Source: Gyromitra esculenta
Lineage: Eukaryota; Ascomycota; Pezizomycetes; Pezizales; Discinaceae
Direction: 5' to 3'
Assembly (NCBI GenBank): GCA_038503075.1
Contig: JBCAML010000008.1
Span: 868,001-932,000 of the forward strand
DNA: 64,000 nt
Positions within the stretch are counted from its first letter, which is position 1, and each line of letters begins with the position of its first letter. A model generated the notes under the pieces. That model did no database searches. It was not told the DNA's origin and was given only the letters and a program-made list of their open reading frames with translations. Shown in pieces: positions 23,343 to 35,395 of the stretch. The position numbers and the translations under genes were made by a program.

Positions 23343-23837
23343 TTACAGTCCCTCTCCAACCGACTTTTGAAATCTTCTAGCTACCTCCTCGATGCCCCAG
23401 CTCGCCATACGCGCTTCTGCTAGCCTGTCCGCGGGAGCGATGACGGTTCCAACCAACATATCCCCGGTAGCCGATACAGGAGCTGGATTCCGGTGACGGC
23501 GGTAATCGTCTATTTCATCGGTGGAGCCAGCAGAGGATGAGGAGAGATGTTCGGCGATGGTGGCGGTCTGAATGACAGCAGCACCGGTACCAGTCGCGAG
23601 GGTCACGCGTAGAGGCTGACCGAGACCCATCCGCGATGCAGTGTCATGGGCTTGCACAAAAGCGGAGGAGAGAGACGACAGGCCAGAATTCGACGGTTCA
23701 GGATGGGTGGAGAGAATGGGAATAGAGTTTGTGTCGGTTAGGTGTGTTGTGAGAGGGCCGCCCTGGGCAAGGTTCGCGAAGTGGGATTGGAGGGATGCAG
23801 CGCGCAGCTGTTGGGCGGTTGAAGTCTGCGAAGACAT
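23343..23837 (-). CDS. Small conserved-looking protein of unknown function, 164 aa
   Basis: One uninterrupted frame runs from an ATG in good context to TAA-side sequence at 23343. The product is hydrophilic with no signal peptide or membrane segment. Residues 1-35 look helical (STAQQLRAASLQSHFANLAQ). A Ser-rich low-complexity stretch lies around 95-105. The C-terminus is ordered-looking (GDMLVGTVIAP, then ARMASWGIEEVARRFQ). Codon use and the mixed ordered and disordered layout look like a real gene, and the antisense open frame (23641-24105) looks like its shadow. I do not recognise the family. It converges on the SUN gene and diverges from the golgin-like gene. Confidence 0.6.
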   Translation of the reverse strand: MSSQTSTAQQLRAASLQSHFANLAQGGPLTTHLTDTNSIPILSTHPEPSNSGLSSLSSAFVQAHDTASRMGLGQPLRVTLATGTGAAVIQTATIAEHLSSSSAGSTDEIDDYRRHRNPAPVSATGDMLVGTVIAPADRLAEARMASWGIEEVARRFQKSVGEGL

Positions 23838-25473
23838 TGGGGGGTGCTCCTGTCGGTTGGATTGGTTCGTGGGGATGCTCGATGAACCGCGTCGCAGTAT
23901 GTGGGATGAGGTAGGTGTACTTTTATTATATGTATTAGGTACTCTATGTAGACAGAAACGTCAAAACCACGGTACTGGGGGTTTCTGTATTCTGTATTCT
24001 GTACTTTGGGGGGATGAGGGTGGACAAGAGGGCAGCAAGAGGGCAGCAAGAGGGCAAATCGAGAGGGAAAAGGAGAAGGAGCACACGAGGAAAACAGGTA
24101 GGTAATCTCTTTATCTACTCTAGGACTCTGTCTGAGGCTCACGAGAAGACGAAGGGGGTGGTGGGCGGTCAAGAAAGGGAAGTGGCAGTCGAGATAGCTA
24201 TGAACGAATAAACAAATAAAAGTATCTGCGGAGTTTCGTTACATGCTCCGAATTCTCAGCCATTTTCAAACGTATTTTCTTATTTCGCTAGCCCTTGTCC
24301 TGCCAGTGTTCGAATTCCGCTACGGCAAAGGAAGGGAAGGGAGGGGGAAGGGAGGTGATTGAAGTTTTTTCTCCCCGAGACGTTTCTTCACTCCGCGGGC
24401 GTAAAACAGTACCCTCCCTACATGCAATCTTACGCTGACTCCTGAATCCCTGCGAGCATGTTCGGGTAAACCCTTGGCGGGTGATTCTTTCGGGTAGAGC
24501 TGAGTGGCGACAGGGTTCTTGGCACCCCGTTTGCGCCTTCTCGAACCTTGGCATGGACTGGTTGTTGGCTCGCTTGCGTCACTGGGAGAGATCTCGCGTG
24601 ATAACAAGACGAGTCCGGGTAACCACTCGTGTAACGTGTTTGGATGAAGTCTACATTTATAATTCAAGAGTAAGGCGCGATGGTGCTGCAGGTGTATAAG
24701 CTCGGGTCTTTGGGTTCACTTTCCTCTTGTTCTGGGCTTGCTAGTTCCCATTCTATACGTGTCAGGGAAGCTGGGTAATTAATTTGCCTGTGCTGAATCT
24801 CAAAGCGTTCCTACCCAAATGTAGTGGACTGTCGAACTGTCTCGTCGGGCAAGATTACATACTCTAAAATAATGTACCTACCGTACCAGCGGCTTTAAAA
24901 AAGCAGAGTAAACTGGAAACCCTAACCCACGCCTGTGAGACCCAGAACCCGAGTTTGCGTCGCTGAAAAACAATTAGAGAACACGCAAGCAAAAATACAA
25001 ACACAATGTGAGGTAGGAGTGAAAATTACTGCACTCATTAACTATAGTACAGCGTTATGCGATGGTAGGTTACATGTATGCTGGTGCAGGTTGGGGCTCA
25101 GGTGTGGGCTAGGGATTCCGGATCGCTGAATTCGCTACCGGGATTTGCTGACGTCTGCATTCCTGTCATCTTGGATCGTTGGGCGACTACATGTACATGT
25201 AGGTACTTTAGTAAGACGTGGAAGAGATCAATATACGAAATACACGTAAAGCGCAGTACAGCTGAGTACTCGCTGTGGCATCTGCAGATCGACACACTTA
25301 ATAACCGGGTAACCTCTTACCTCACTGCTCATCTACTTCCTTCTCTATATTTCCGTCTACGAGCTCTTGCCTTATCTTGCTTTAGCAATTCAATTATCTA
25401 CTTACCTAGCTTTCTCCCCAGCCATCTATCGTGCCCATCTAACTGAGCTCTCCCTGGTTTCCAACTTGAATAA
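23838..25473. other. Divergent intergenic region
   Basis: About 1.6 kb between the start codons of the 164-aa gene and the golgin-like gene, so it should hold both promoters. I see polypyrimidine stretches close to 25320-25440 just before the golgin-like start. I see no recognisable coding, RNA or repeat feature. Open frames here lack motifs. Confidence 0.45.
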
Positions 25474-27553
25474 ATGCCCGACGTCTCACCAGAAGATGCT
25501 GCGAAGGCTGCAAAAGAGGAGAAGCTGGCCAGCGCTAAGAAAAGGGTGGGTGTTTTATTTCTGTCAGAATCTCTCCTTTTTTCCCTTGTTGCTGGCGGAA
25601 GGTTTTAGTCTACACGCCTATCAAGACACGAAATATATGTTGACGAGATTCGGGGGGTTTGGTGATTTCAGTATGAGGAACTCCGAAAGAAAAAGAAGGG
25701 AAAGAGAAATAAGAGCGAAGGCTCTGTTGTTGGGGCCACAGGATCAGATGTGGAGGCTGCATCTCCTGCACACAAGGCTACAGAGACACCTGAAGAGACA
25801 CCTGTCCAGGTGTTAGAGGACCCAACCGATGGGTTAGTTTAGAACACCCGCTCTGGAAAACTTCGGAAAAGGAGGGTGTGCTTACTGTTACTTGCTAGAG
25901 CTGAATCTACTCCCACGAAAGAGGAGTCAGTTCTCAAGGAACCTACAGTGGAATCCCCAGACCAAGACACTCCCTTACCGCACTCAGCATCGTCGAATGC
26001 TGCAGCTGCGTCTCATTCACGGGCAGCCTCTATCCACACACGTCGAGTTTCTATCTCTGGCCTCCGGAGACCGTCTATCACCGGTGCTGATATACTTCGA
26101 TCTGGTAACAAGAGCCCACTGAGTCCTACCGATCTGCCCGATATATATAGGAAACAGGCTGCAACAATATCCGAGCTTACGGAGGCGGTTGAAAGGCTGG
26201 AGGGTGAAGTTGAGAAGTTAAAGGGAGAGGAGAAGAGGCTGAGCGACGCTGCTGTACAGAGAGATGAAGCAATGGAGCAGTTAGCGGTCATCAAGACGGA
26301 ATTAAAGGAGGCAATCGAAAAGTCGGAAACTGCGGTTAAAGAAAGGAATGGACGTGAGCAAGAGTCTGAGAAGTTGGTGAGTTGAACCGCACCGAGACCG
26401 TTGTTTGTACGTTCATGGGGTGCATAGCGACTAATATCAGGACGCGTTGTGTGGTTAGAGATTAGAAGTTGCAGCACTTGGCCGGCAAACATCACATCTC
26501 ACTTCTCAAGTATCCCAGAAGGATAAAACAATCTCCGACCTTCGTCTTCAGTCGTCGCAATCATCCTCGAATCAGGATCGTGAATCGTTGACCGCCAAAG
26601 AAGACCAGATTGAGAATATGGAGATGGAGATCAGCAAGCTCCGAGGAGATCTTGAAAGGGCAAACAAGAGCCTCGCCGAAAGCCAAACCAACTTGATCGA
26701 GAATGAAAACAAAACCAAGAACTTAGAGAAGTCGCACGAGGCCGTTTCAATGGAATTGGAGGAAACAAAGAAGAAGCTGGAGAAAGTTTCCGATAATTTG
26801 ATTGCTGATGGCGCGGCGAGAAGTTCTATGGAGGTTCTTGCAAAATCTTTGCAAACTAAACTCGATGCCATGAATTCTATGGTCAAAAGCCAGGCGACTA
26901 CAGTATTATCGTGGGAAAAAGATTATAATACTCTCAAAACCATGTACAGGGATTCTGACGCAAAAGTCCAAGAAGTGCAGAAGAAGGTAGGTGCTTTAGA
27001 ACGTGAAAACAAGGATCTGATGACTCAAGCCACGGAGTCGAAGAAGCGCACGACAACCTTAGAAAACGAGAACGCGAGTTTACGCATGTCATTAGAAAGA
27101 AATGAGCGGGTTGGCCGGAAGGGTACTGGTGCTACACAGCAAGACGACGATGACGTTGATGAACTCGAGGATGCAGAACGGAAGAGGTTACAGCAGAGAA
27201 TCCAGCAACTGGAGGCGGAGCTCTTTGATGAAAGAAAGAAGTGGCACAGTAACGAGAGACAACGATTGACCTCTCCGGATCAAAGCCCTGCATTCTTGGA
27301 TGTTGATCTAAATCCGGTAGGAACCACTGGGTACGACATACAGAAACAGTCCCAACAACAAATGCAGCAGAGGCAACAGCAAGCCGAGGATATATATGCT
27401 TTGGAGGCGGAAGAGAGGAGACGACAGGAGGCCGAAAGAATCGAGCGGGTGAAGGACGTTAAACGGGGCTTGGTACAATGGAAAGGTTGGAGGTTAGATC
27501 TAACAACGGTTGGAGGTAGCGGATTGAATTTCGGAGCAATGTTTGAAGTATGA
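25474..27553 (+). CDS. Golgin-like coiled-coil protein, four exons
   Basis: Exons 25474-25545, 25672-25832, 25899-26376 and 26459-27553 give 601 residues with all phases consistent. Introns are 126, 66 and 82 bp with GTGGGT, GTTAGT and GTGAGT donors. A CTAAT word lies in the third. The N-terminal helix (EEKLASAKKRYEELRKKKKG) resembles the basic amphipathic start of GM130/Bug1-type golgins. A Ser/Pro-rich region follows. From about residue 160 to 520 the protein is an almost continuous heptad coiled coil (repeated Leu and Lys/Glu), then Gln-rich (QQQMQQRQQQ). It ends in a compact tail (RGLVQWKGWRLDL…GAMFEV) that looks conserved. The likely role is tethering at Golgi membranes. It could also be another long coiled-coil scaffold. 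I see no GRIP domain. Exon borders are predicted from sequence only. Confidence 0.8.
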
Positions 27554-28738
27554 GGCGTTTGGTGTGAATAGAAGAAATGGGGTCGAGTATTCAAGTCATG
27601 CCTAACAATGGAGACTAAGGTGAAAGGATTATTGGCTATCGTTGAACCTCTCTACCCTTCCTCTACCCACCCCCTTTTTTTAAAAAAAAAGTCGGTCATT
27701 CACATATCAAAAATATCATTGTGAGTGCATTTTCCGTAGGCTTGTGAAATTCGGTCACTAATTAGCACTCGACAAAGTTGTGCTACGTGTTTTTTTTTTG
27801 TTTAACTCATTAATTATAACTAGTACTCAAGCCATGACAATACAAAAATCTTTTCAGCATCAAACCTTCTCATTTCGTATCCCACTTTTTGGTCACATAA
27901 TCCAAAGCCCATGCCTTCCCTCCAAATTCTTAAAAACCCCGCAGAAATAGAAATATGGTACGAAAAGGAAAACAATAACCAAAATAAAAACGGGGTAGAA
28001 CAAACACTATCCTAACGTTTAAAATAACTTAACTACTCTCCAAACCCTCTCACTACTAGCTCGAATTCATCATTCATACCCCCTTCTACCCCCTACATCA
28101 ACTCTCCCCACCCTCTCTCCTCGTCTCTATCCGCTCCATTCTTTTGTGCTACATGCTATTGAGGATGACATATATATGATGTATACAAAGCGAAGTGGTA
28201 AATAGGAAAAAGAGAGAAACGGCGAGAGGCCCGCTGTATATGCTGCCAAATAAGCCCAACTAATACATAGGGCGATGATAGTGATGTGATATATGTTTTG
28301 TGTTGCTGTAGATCTAAAAATTTAAATGAGGTACCAGGCTACCCCATAGGTACGTCAAATAAACCTGTGCCAAGGAAGACTTGAAGCATATACAAACTTG
28401 CGGGGAGGCATTTGTTAAGAAGGATAAATCTTATTTATCCAACAAATCCTATACTCCGTGACTTTTCAAGGGATCCCCGAAGTGGGAGAATATCGGCCAC
28501 ACTAAATGTCATTTAGCCTAGAATGAAAGGGATCTAAGGGATCTTTTTCCTCAATCGAAGTTAACCGAACAATTGGTGCTAAGGTTCACTCTTTGAGCTG
28601 GAGTAGACTACCGAAACAAGTTGAGTGAATATATCACCAATTTGGGTTCCTTCGTAATGGCCTCAAATTCTTCACCTATTTTCCCGTCGTGGGCCGGCGA
28701 GGTGACGTAACAATGGGAATAAATTTGACGGCCACCTG
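27554..28738. other. Downstream intergenic DNA
   Basis: AT-rich and homopolymer-containing, including T and A runs near 27676-27690 and 27790-27800. No gene, RNA or repeat was recognised. Confidence 0.5.
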
Positions 28739-28905
28739 TAAAGAATCCTCATCTTCCCACGATAGAAGCGATAGCGAGTTACCTGCGAAGCGAAACCTCA
28801 TTTATATTAAGTTTGGCGAGCTACAACTTTCTGTTAAAACAATTATCTTTATCCTATACACATTCACATTCGCACGGCTACGCTCCGGAGTCCTTATCTC
28901 TAGGA
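28739..28905 (+). repeat. Dispersed repeat F, copy 1
   Basis: Aligns with 61495-61660 over about 165 bp. Shared words include AGAATCCTCATCTTCCCAC, TTTATATTAAGTTTGGC and TATCTTTATCCTATACACA. Copy 2 shows several G-to-A/C-to-T differences. The element type is unknown. Confidence 0.75.
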
Positions 28906-28947
28906 GCGTCCTCGTTACACAGCGCAGCACCCAGAGACATCAAAATA

Positions 28948-29061
28948 CATCAGACGCCTACTAAGAACACCTGACGCACTTAGCGGAGGTACACTGGTGT
29001 CAGGGTGATCGATTTCCGTCCCGAACGCTGAGAGCGCCCAGTGCGCTAGAAGCGTCTGACG
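28948..29061. mobile_element. Short inverted-repeat element (MITE-like)
   Basis: 114 bp bounded by CATCAGACGC and GCGTCTGACG, flanked on both sides by A-rich AAATA words. Its reverse complement resembles the sequence around 36128-37020 (GCGTCTGACGC, CGCACTGG, GGACGGAAATC). That copy is now split by two LTRs. Confidence 0.55.
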
Positions 29062-29163
29062 AAAAATATAAATCTTGCTGGTGAACTATTTTCACTCAAC
29101 CAACATAGGCTCCCTTACCAGAGAAGCCTCACTCCCTCCTACTCTACCATATGAACAATACCT

Positions 29164-29406
29164 TTGAAGACGTCATGCCGTACGAATGGCCACTTTTTAT
29201 ACCTGAGAGAAGATGTAGATGATGATCTAGATTTTTTAGAACAGCATATCTTTAACTTATTCATGTCTTCTACTCCTGCTGAAAATGCAGCAGCAGAGAT
29301 GGAGGAAATTATACAACCTATTCTTCCATTAGTAGATGCCATAAAGTATTTAGAAGAATTGGAGGTACTAGAGCTACGGCAAGAAAGCCCTGATCAGAAG
29401 ATTTAG
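29164..29406 (+). pseudogene. Acidic protein fragment of unknown origin
   Basis: The frame has no ATG in place but looks coding, with acidic and hydrophobic alternation (EDVDDDLDFLEQHIFNLF, MEEIIQPILPLVDAIKYLEELE) and ends in TAG. An ATG at about 29151 would need a frame change to join it. It may be the remnant of a transposon-borne or host gene. I do not recognise it. Confidence 0.25.
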
Positions 29407-30722
29407 GATGCTTGTTTTATGATGAGACGGAATATTGAACCGAAGAGGTTCAAGAAAATGGCCCAACAGGAGCAAACAAAGATCGCAATGTGTTTTGGGG
29501 GGCCAGAGTAGGTGGGTGTTGGCTAGAAGTAGATAGATCATGCGTGTAGGTAGAGGAATTTGATGGAGGAAGGGACGGGATGGGGTAGAGCGAGGTGGAA
29601 GGACTGCGTAGCGGGAAAGCCTGAACGTGATGCTAGATGCGCGATCATCAATTATCACTCGATTTTTCTTGCGGGATATCCCCCTTGTAAGAATATGGCC
29701 TAGCCGCAAAAACTTATTCTTATAGGGCGATTGTGCTGTATAGGGGCTTGATGCCCGTGTTTGGTTTTCCTTTCTCCTCTCTACCGCGTAGCGTAGATAT
29801 ACGAATATATTTATTATCTTCAACACTTCCCTGCCCTGGCGCATACGCCTTGCATATAGGGTGCAATAGATCAGTTTGAGATTCGACAGAACTTTTCGTA
29901 CTGTATAGATCCTCGTAAACCCATATTTGGCAAGAGTTGGTAGATTTGTACGACATGTGAGTTTGACGATCAAAAAGCAGAAAATAGTCTACCCGGAAGC
30001 TTTTATAAACGGGAGCGCCGCCTAATGAGCCCTGTCGCGGAGTTATCGGAGAGGGGATGAAGGCTGCTACTTCCCCTGATAGCATCATTTTTTTACCTTC
30101 CCCAGGGGTATTTGTCTGGAGATCTCGACGAAGGCTTGTTCCCATTGGCCTGGGAAAGATGTGTTGCTTCTGAGCCGAAGAACGCTTAAGGCCATCGCCA
30201 CCTTCCTAGAATTTCAATATCTTAAAACTTGCACGTAGGTTGAGCCCTGAGCGGCAAAGCCGACAGGTTTCTCAGAGCTAGTGCTCCCATTAACCACTTT
30301 CGTGTAACATGAAGGCATCTTTGGTGTGTGTATGTCGAGCAGAGTAAGCACATATATGGAGTAGATACATGTACATGTACTGATGCTAATGCATGTATGA
30401 ACGAGCGGCAACATTCCAAAGTCGCGGGTCTGATACCTTGTTCCGTGGGAAAGGGTAAATATTTTTTTTATTTGGCAGAGTTCCCCCTTGTCCTTCCCTT
30501 TCCTTCTATTGTTCCAGATCAGAATATGACAACGTGCAGCCTGCGTCAGTAATCGCTAGAGCACCTAGAGTACCTAATGTATATCATAAGATCCCCAGAG
30601 TGCTTATATATCGTACGCAATCTTATTGAATGCGAGTGGAAAAACAAGCAAGGAAGGGAGTGTGGTTTACGTGTTATTGCTTTAGGTTATTTTTCTATTA
30701 GACTTTCCTAGTGCCTCGCGTG

Positions 30723-30728
<6 letters not shown>

Positions 30729-30775
<47 letters not shown>
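30729..30775 (+). repeat. (TC)n microsatellite
   Basis: About 23 uninterrupted TC units, 1.2 kb upstream of the PH-domain gene. Confidence 0.95.
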
Positions 30776-30783
<8 letters not shown>

Positions 30784-31985
30784 TCGGATGTGCGAATATA
30801 ATATGCGTTTTATCTTTCGGGTTGTTCGGGCCTGGACCGTGAGATTTTACCATATGTAGAATTATTTGGCGAGGGGGAAGAATGTGGAGTGGTGAGTGGG
30901 CGTGGGTGTGGGAAGGATTGTGGAAGGAGGAAGGAAGGAACGCAAGGCGACACAGCGCGGGGATCGTGTTCCTGGCATCGGCAGTGATGCCGGGTTCCGT
31001 CGCCATCTTTACCCCTTCCAAGCGTGTGTCTCCGACGCCCGCGTTGGGCCTCTTTAGTCGTAGAGTCGGTGGAGTTGAGTGTCGCTATAGCTATCAGTTG
31101 GTGATTATTTGCGGATGGAACAATTAAAACTGGCAGTCAGGAACTGCAGATGTTTTAAAGCACTTCACCGTATTTCGATTCTCTCTCCTCCGTTAGTATT
31201 CCTGCCCTCCACCCATCACCGCCACACCTACTATCAGTTTTCTTCCTCGTTCGGTGACAGCGGTACAGGCGCCGAACAGTTAGCAGTCGCTGGTTTTCTC
31301 TGGTTGCTGCTCTTCCGCTTTAACTCTCTTTCCTTTCCTTTCCTTTCCTTCCTCCCTCTAGATCTTCTTACACCATATCTGGCTATTCTATTATTTCCTT
31401 TCGCTCCTTCCTGTGAAGGTTGCAGCTCACTTGCCTCTTTCTATTTTCGTCTTCCCTCCCCACTTGCTCTGTTGCTCCCCACGATACAGTAGGGTAGCTG
31501 ACCCCGTAATCTCGGCCAGTGAGAGATAGGGATCGAAAGAAAGAAACAGAGGGGGTAACTGCGAGGGAGTGGGGAGAAAAAAGTAAGAAAAGGGATATAA
31601 GCCACTCATAAACCGGAAAGGGAAATACTACATTTCCCTTCTGGTTATCAGTTTCTGCTTGCTTGCGCTCGAACGTTACTTGGGAGGGAAGAAGGAGGAG
31701 AAGGTAGAGAAGAAAAAGAAGAAGTAGGAAGAGATTGATTAGGAATTCCCTACTCAAGTCTGACAGAATCGATCGTCGCCGTCGCCGCCGCCATCGCCGC
31801 CGCCGCCTTGCTAGCTGCATACATACAAGTACTTGCCCCACGGGTTTCCTCTTGTCCCTCTCTCACTCACTTCTCCTATCAAGCAATTATTCATACACCC
31901 CCCCCCCCAGAGAACGCAACTCATTACCCTCGTCCTTCCCCTCCTCCTCCCCCTCACTCCCCATCGATATACTACTGAGCGCAAT

Positions 31986-34044
31986 ATGGCGACGATTGAG
32001 GGATTGCTCCAGATGCCTGCAGAACGAAATCTCATAGGTCGTGCCGGAACTTGGAAGGTACGATGAATACCAAACATTTGCTTTCTCTTCAAACTTGTTC
32101 TTGCGGAAAAAAACAAAAGACAAACTCTAGAACCTTAATATTATTGCGTTATTTTCGTCACCTCCCCTAACTGGGATATCCGACGATTATTTCGTGGATT
32201 TGCTGACGTTTTCCTGTGCCATGTATGATGGATAGAGTAGGTATGTCAGGTTTGGAACTTATTCGCCCATAACCTCAGTGCCGGTGCGATCAGCAATTTC
32301 ACCAATTCGGCCTACCACGGCTACTGGGGTTGTGGTGGGATCAGGAGGGATAGGGACTGGGAATAATGGAAAGGTTTTGCACTCTCCCTCCGAACGGAAG
32401 CCGCAAGCTGCGGGTTCGATTTCGAACGGGATTGAATCGGCTCAGCTGTTGATGTATCTGATAATCTATAAACAAAAGGTGAGGGGTTCAAACCCGCAGG
32501 TTCAGGTTCATGGAGCGCTGGCTGATTGGTTGCCTGCAGAATGACACGGAACCCATTGCGCGATATCCGTGCGTATCCCCACCCCCTTTTCAAATTTAGT
32601 CTAAAGCTTTCCCCATGTCCTGGTCTCTAGATTCGTGCTACATCAATATTTAGTTTACTAATCAATTCGTTCGTTCAGGCTTACCTCTATCGCTTCTTGC
32701 TATATTGGCGACGTAGCTTCACGGCACAACAAAAAAAAGTCCGTCGTGCTCCCAACATTGATAGTGAATCTGCGCGCCGAAATTCAACTTTCCTCTTCAA
32801 AGTCTTTTAGACGAAGAAGTCACGACGCACCACCAAGAGAAGGGGCGAAAAGGGAAGGCATGGGAAGAGAAATTTTATATTTCCGCCCTGTTCCTGATAG
32901 TGCTGTTGCGATTGAGAGATGGGCTAAGGAGATACAATCTTATCTAATCCCCAGTTCCTCGGATTCAAATACGGCAAATACAGTCGAATCTGGATTCCGG
33001 GAAAAATTCAGTGGGATTGACCTGGACGCACCCACTTCATCTTCCTCATTATTTTTTATAAACGGCGAACCAAGCACGGCACTCCTTAGCCCATCGCTTA
33101 GATCTCGAGCCAGTAATCTCTCAAGCGTCGGGTCGGATGACAAGGGAAGTGTATTGAGCAGCTCCACCTCAGAGCTCCCTTCTCCGAAAACAGATGAAGA
33201 TATTTCCCGTTTGTTCGGAGTTGACGGTCGGCCATCGCTGCATGTCGCCACTAAACTGCGACATTCCATTGGAGCTGGTTCGGTTGGTGATATCAAAGAT
33301 GAACGTTTTATGAACAACTCGGTGGTTCTTCCCGCACGTCGTGAAACGATACTTGATCGATTCTTTTCGTCTACAGCCCCATCTAGCCCGAGCTTGTCAT
33401 CGAATCCTCTTCCTATGAATTCGATTGCCCGATTTGAAGCCTTGATAAGAGATATAGAATCTGGACAAGATCCTAACCCCCCGAGCAGCTCATCAATTCT
33501 GATAAGTCACCCGAAGAGGATACCAAGCCCAACTCAGAGGGCGCTGGAGTACGTCTCCACCGGTTTGCTGAAACATTCCTCCGAAAGTGGTGATAGTATA
33601 AGTTTACGATCAAGCGTAGCTTATCAAGAAGAATTTCCATTAGATAAAGAGCCCTCAATAAATCATAGTGCTGGGATCATGGGTCGACGGTTGAGTAGGC
33701 AAGTTAGCGAAGCTAGCTTGGGAACTACGGCTAGTATGGCAGGTAGCATAGGAGGTGGGGGAGGGGGAGGGGGAGGGGGAGGAGGAGGGATAGGTAATAT
33801 AGAGGCCAATTTGGGCGTATCCAATAGCAAACGACACAGTCTGGCAGATTTCTCCATGGTGAGACTCTCGACAACTCCGCCTCTATTTCAACTGGCTGCT
33901 TCGAGGCGAGGCTCCTATTCGGATATACCAAGAACTTCTGAGCCCTACGACGATGGGCCATCTCCCCACGCCTCAAAATCTGAGAGAGAATTCAGTAGTC
34001 ACCCCCAGGCTACTAGGCCATTGTTTAGAGAGTTTTCTTTTTGA
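31986..34044 (+). CDS. Fungal PH-domain protein, three exons
   Basis: Exons 31986-32057, 32236-32528 and 32679-34044 give 576 residues. Exon 1 ends …GTWK and exon 2 begins SRYVRFGT, which rebuilds the first PH strands. Exon 2 ends in the YLIIYKQK strand, and exon 3 supplies LTSIASCYIGDVA and VVLPTLIVNLR. The PH domain ends with FRPVPDSAVAIERWAKEIQ. Such domains bind phosphoinositides or proteins at membranes. The C-terminal ~370 residues are Ser/Pro-rich and disordered, with short conserved blocks typical of this ascomycete family (ETILDRFF, SIARFEALIRDIE, SPTQRALEYV) and a run of 13-14 Gly near 33755-33795. The third exon has a TACTAAT branch word before its acceptor. The donor of intron 2 (GTTGCC) is non-consensus and is chosen because it alone keeps the frame and the PH fold. 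Precise function is unknown. Confidence 0.8.
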
Positions 34045-34951
34045 GAGATTCGGTATCTCGCTCAACGATGTCTTTGATTGCTTACTTTCTGTTTGGATCT
34101 TGACATTTGATGCGAATGAAGAAGAGTGGTTAGGGTCGGTCAGTGTTAAAAGAAAAGCAGCTGTTAAGTGTTATGCTACAACGTACTATGACATGAGTAG
34201 CTGGTTCAATCTTGAATTAATGGGTTGGCGTATAGTTATAATTATCGGTATTTTCATTTTGTTGTTGGGTTGGCGCTGGTGTTGGCGATTATCGCAAATA
34301 CTTTCTTTCCATAGGCACCCGTAGTCCGAATCAAAGAAACGGTTCATTTAGTGATTTTGTTGATAGGATTTTAAAGAAATTAAGAGAGCTGACTGGACAG
34401 ATGTGGTCATCAACTCCCTAGTTTCTCTTTCGGCAGAGTCCAATTTTGATTCTTGTAGATAGGGTCTCATTGAAGGTTTTTCTTATTTGGTGGTCTCGGC
34501 TATATTCAAGCAGTCCCTGATTTTCAGAAATTGGATGCCTTCCCGTAAAAATCTAAACCGCTTCAAAGCATGTTTTAAAACTGAAACATCTCAGATAATT
34601 GATTTGACGGCTTCATGATCCATGATTATGGTGAGGGAGACATACCCCTCTTCACAACTAGAAACAAGCTTTCAACATACATATACAGGGATTGTTGTGA
34701 TTAATAAACATAATTTTCTAACTAAGGTGATGTCACAAAGAAAAGAATAGCCAATAAGGAACTCAAACCTTCTTGTAACAACGAAAGCCACTACATCATG
34801 CCAAATACACCTTGATATTGAATATGAGAATGACGAAAAATGGCATAACCACATTGAAAAACTAAGAATATATGCTAAATACAATTAATTAATAGAAAAA
34901 CAGAATATGTTTCTATAAAGCAACAGATACTCCTGGAGCAGTCATGATATA
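34045..34951. other. 3' region of the PH-domain gene
   Basis: AT-rich sequence with short unrelated open frames. No gene or repeat was recognised up to the next LTR. Confidence 0.5.
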
Positions 34952-35395
34952 TCTCACGGTTCAGTCTCTCGTTAAGCCCTTTAGTATCCCTAAAGGTGAG
35001 CAGTGCTACTTAAGCGAGATACTAACACGTTCGAGGAGTGCAGTATTTCTACAAGTTCTACAGTGGGTATACTTCAAGGCGAAGTATCAGTGATGTTTCA
35101 CAGCGACAGCGAGAGTTCTGAGATAGAACCGTAGTATTAGAGTAATACAGGTAGAAGTGAACGAGAACGCTGCTTAAGGAAAGAAGGAAAAGAGAAACAG
35201 AAACGCCCGAAATCCTTCACTTAAATACCCCGCTTTTCCTTATAGCACCAACAACAACCCGACAATAACCGAAACACAAAGACATTATTCCAATAGCCCG
35301 AATGTAACCGAACAACAAAGAAATTATACAATCATCCCGACAATAATATAACCGACAACCAAACCACGATTCATCTCCTAGGTCAATCCATGAAA
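34952..35395 (-). mobile_element. Solo family-A LTR, target duplication ATATA
   Basis: About 444 bp from TCTCACGG to CCATGAA(A), flanked by ATATA at 34947-34951 and 35395-35399. The terminal A is shared or lost. The leader stem reads CCTTTAG/CTAAAGG and the second stem ATACTTC/GAAGTAT, both compensated relative to other copies. Confidence 0.88.

Noticed and set aside
29374..30145. 199- and 141-aa reverse-strand frames, with a TGTTGAAG start after a purine tract at about 29825 resembling an LTR border
   Set aside because: No protein motif and no second LTR or duplication found. Not enough for a retrotransposon call.
31735..32037. Arg-rich or His-rich frame before the PH-domain gene
   Set aside because: Created by a (CGCCGC)n tract in what is probably the 5' leader.
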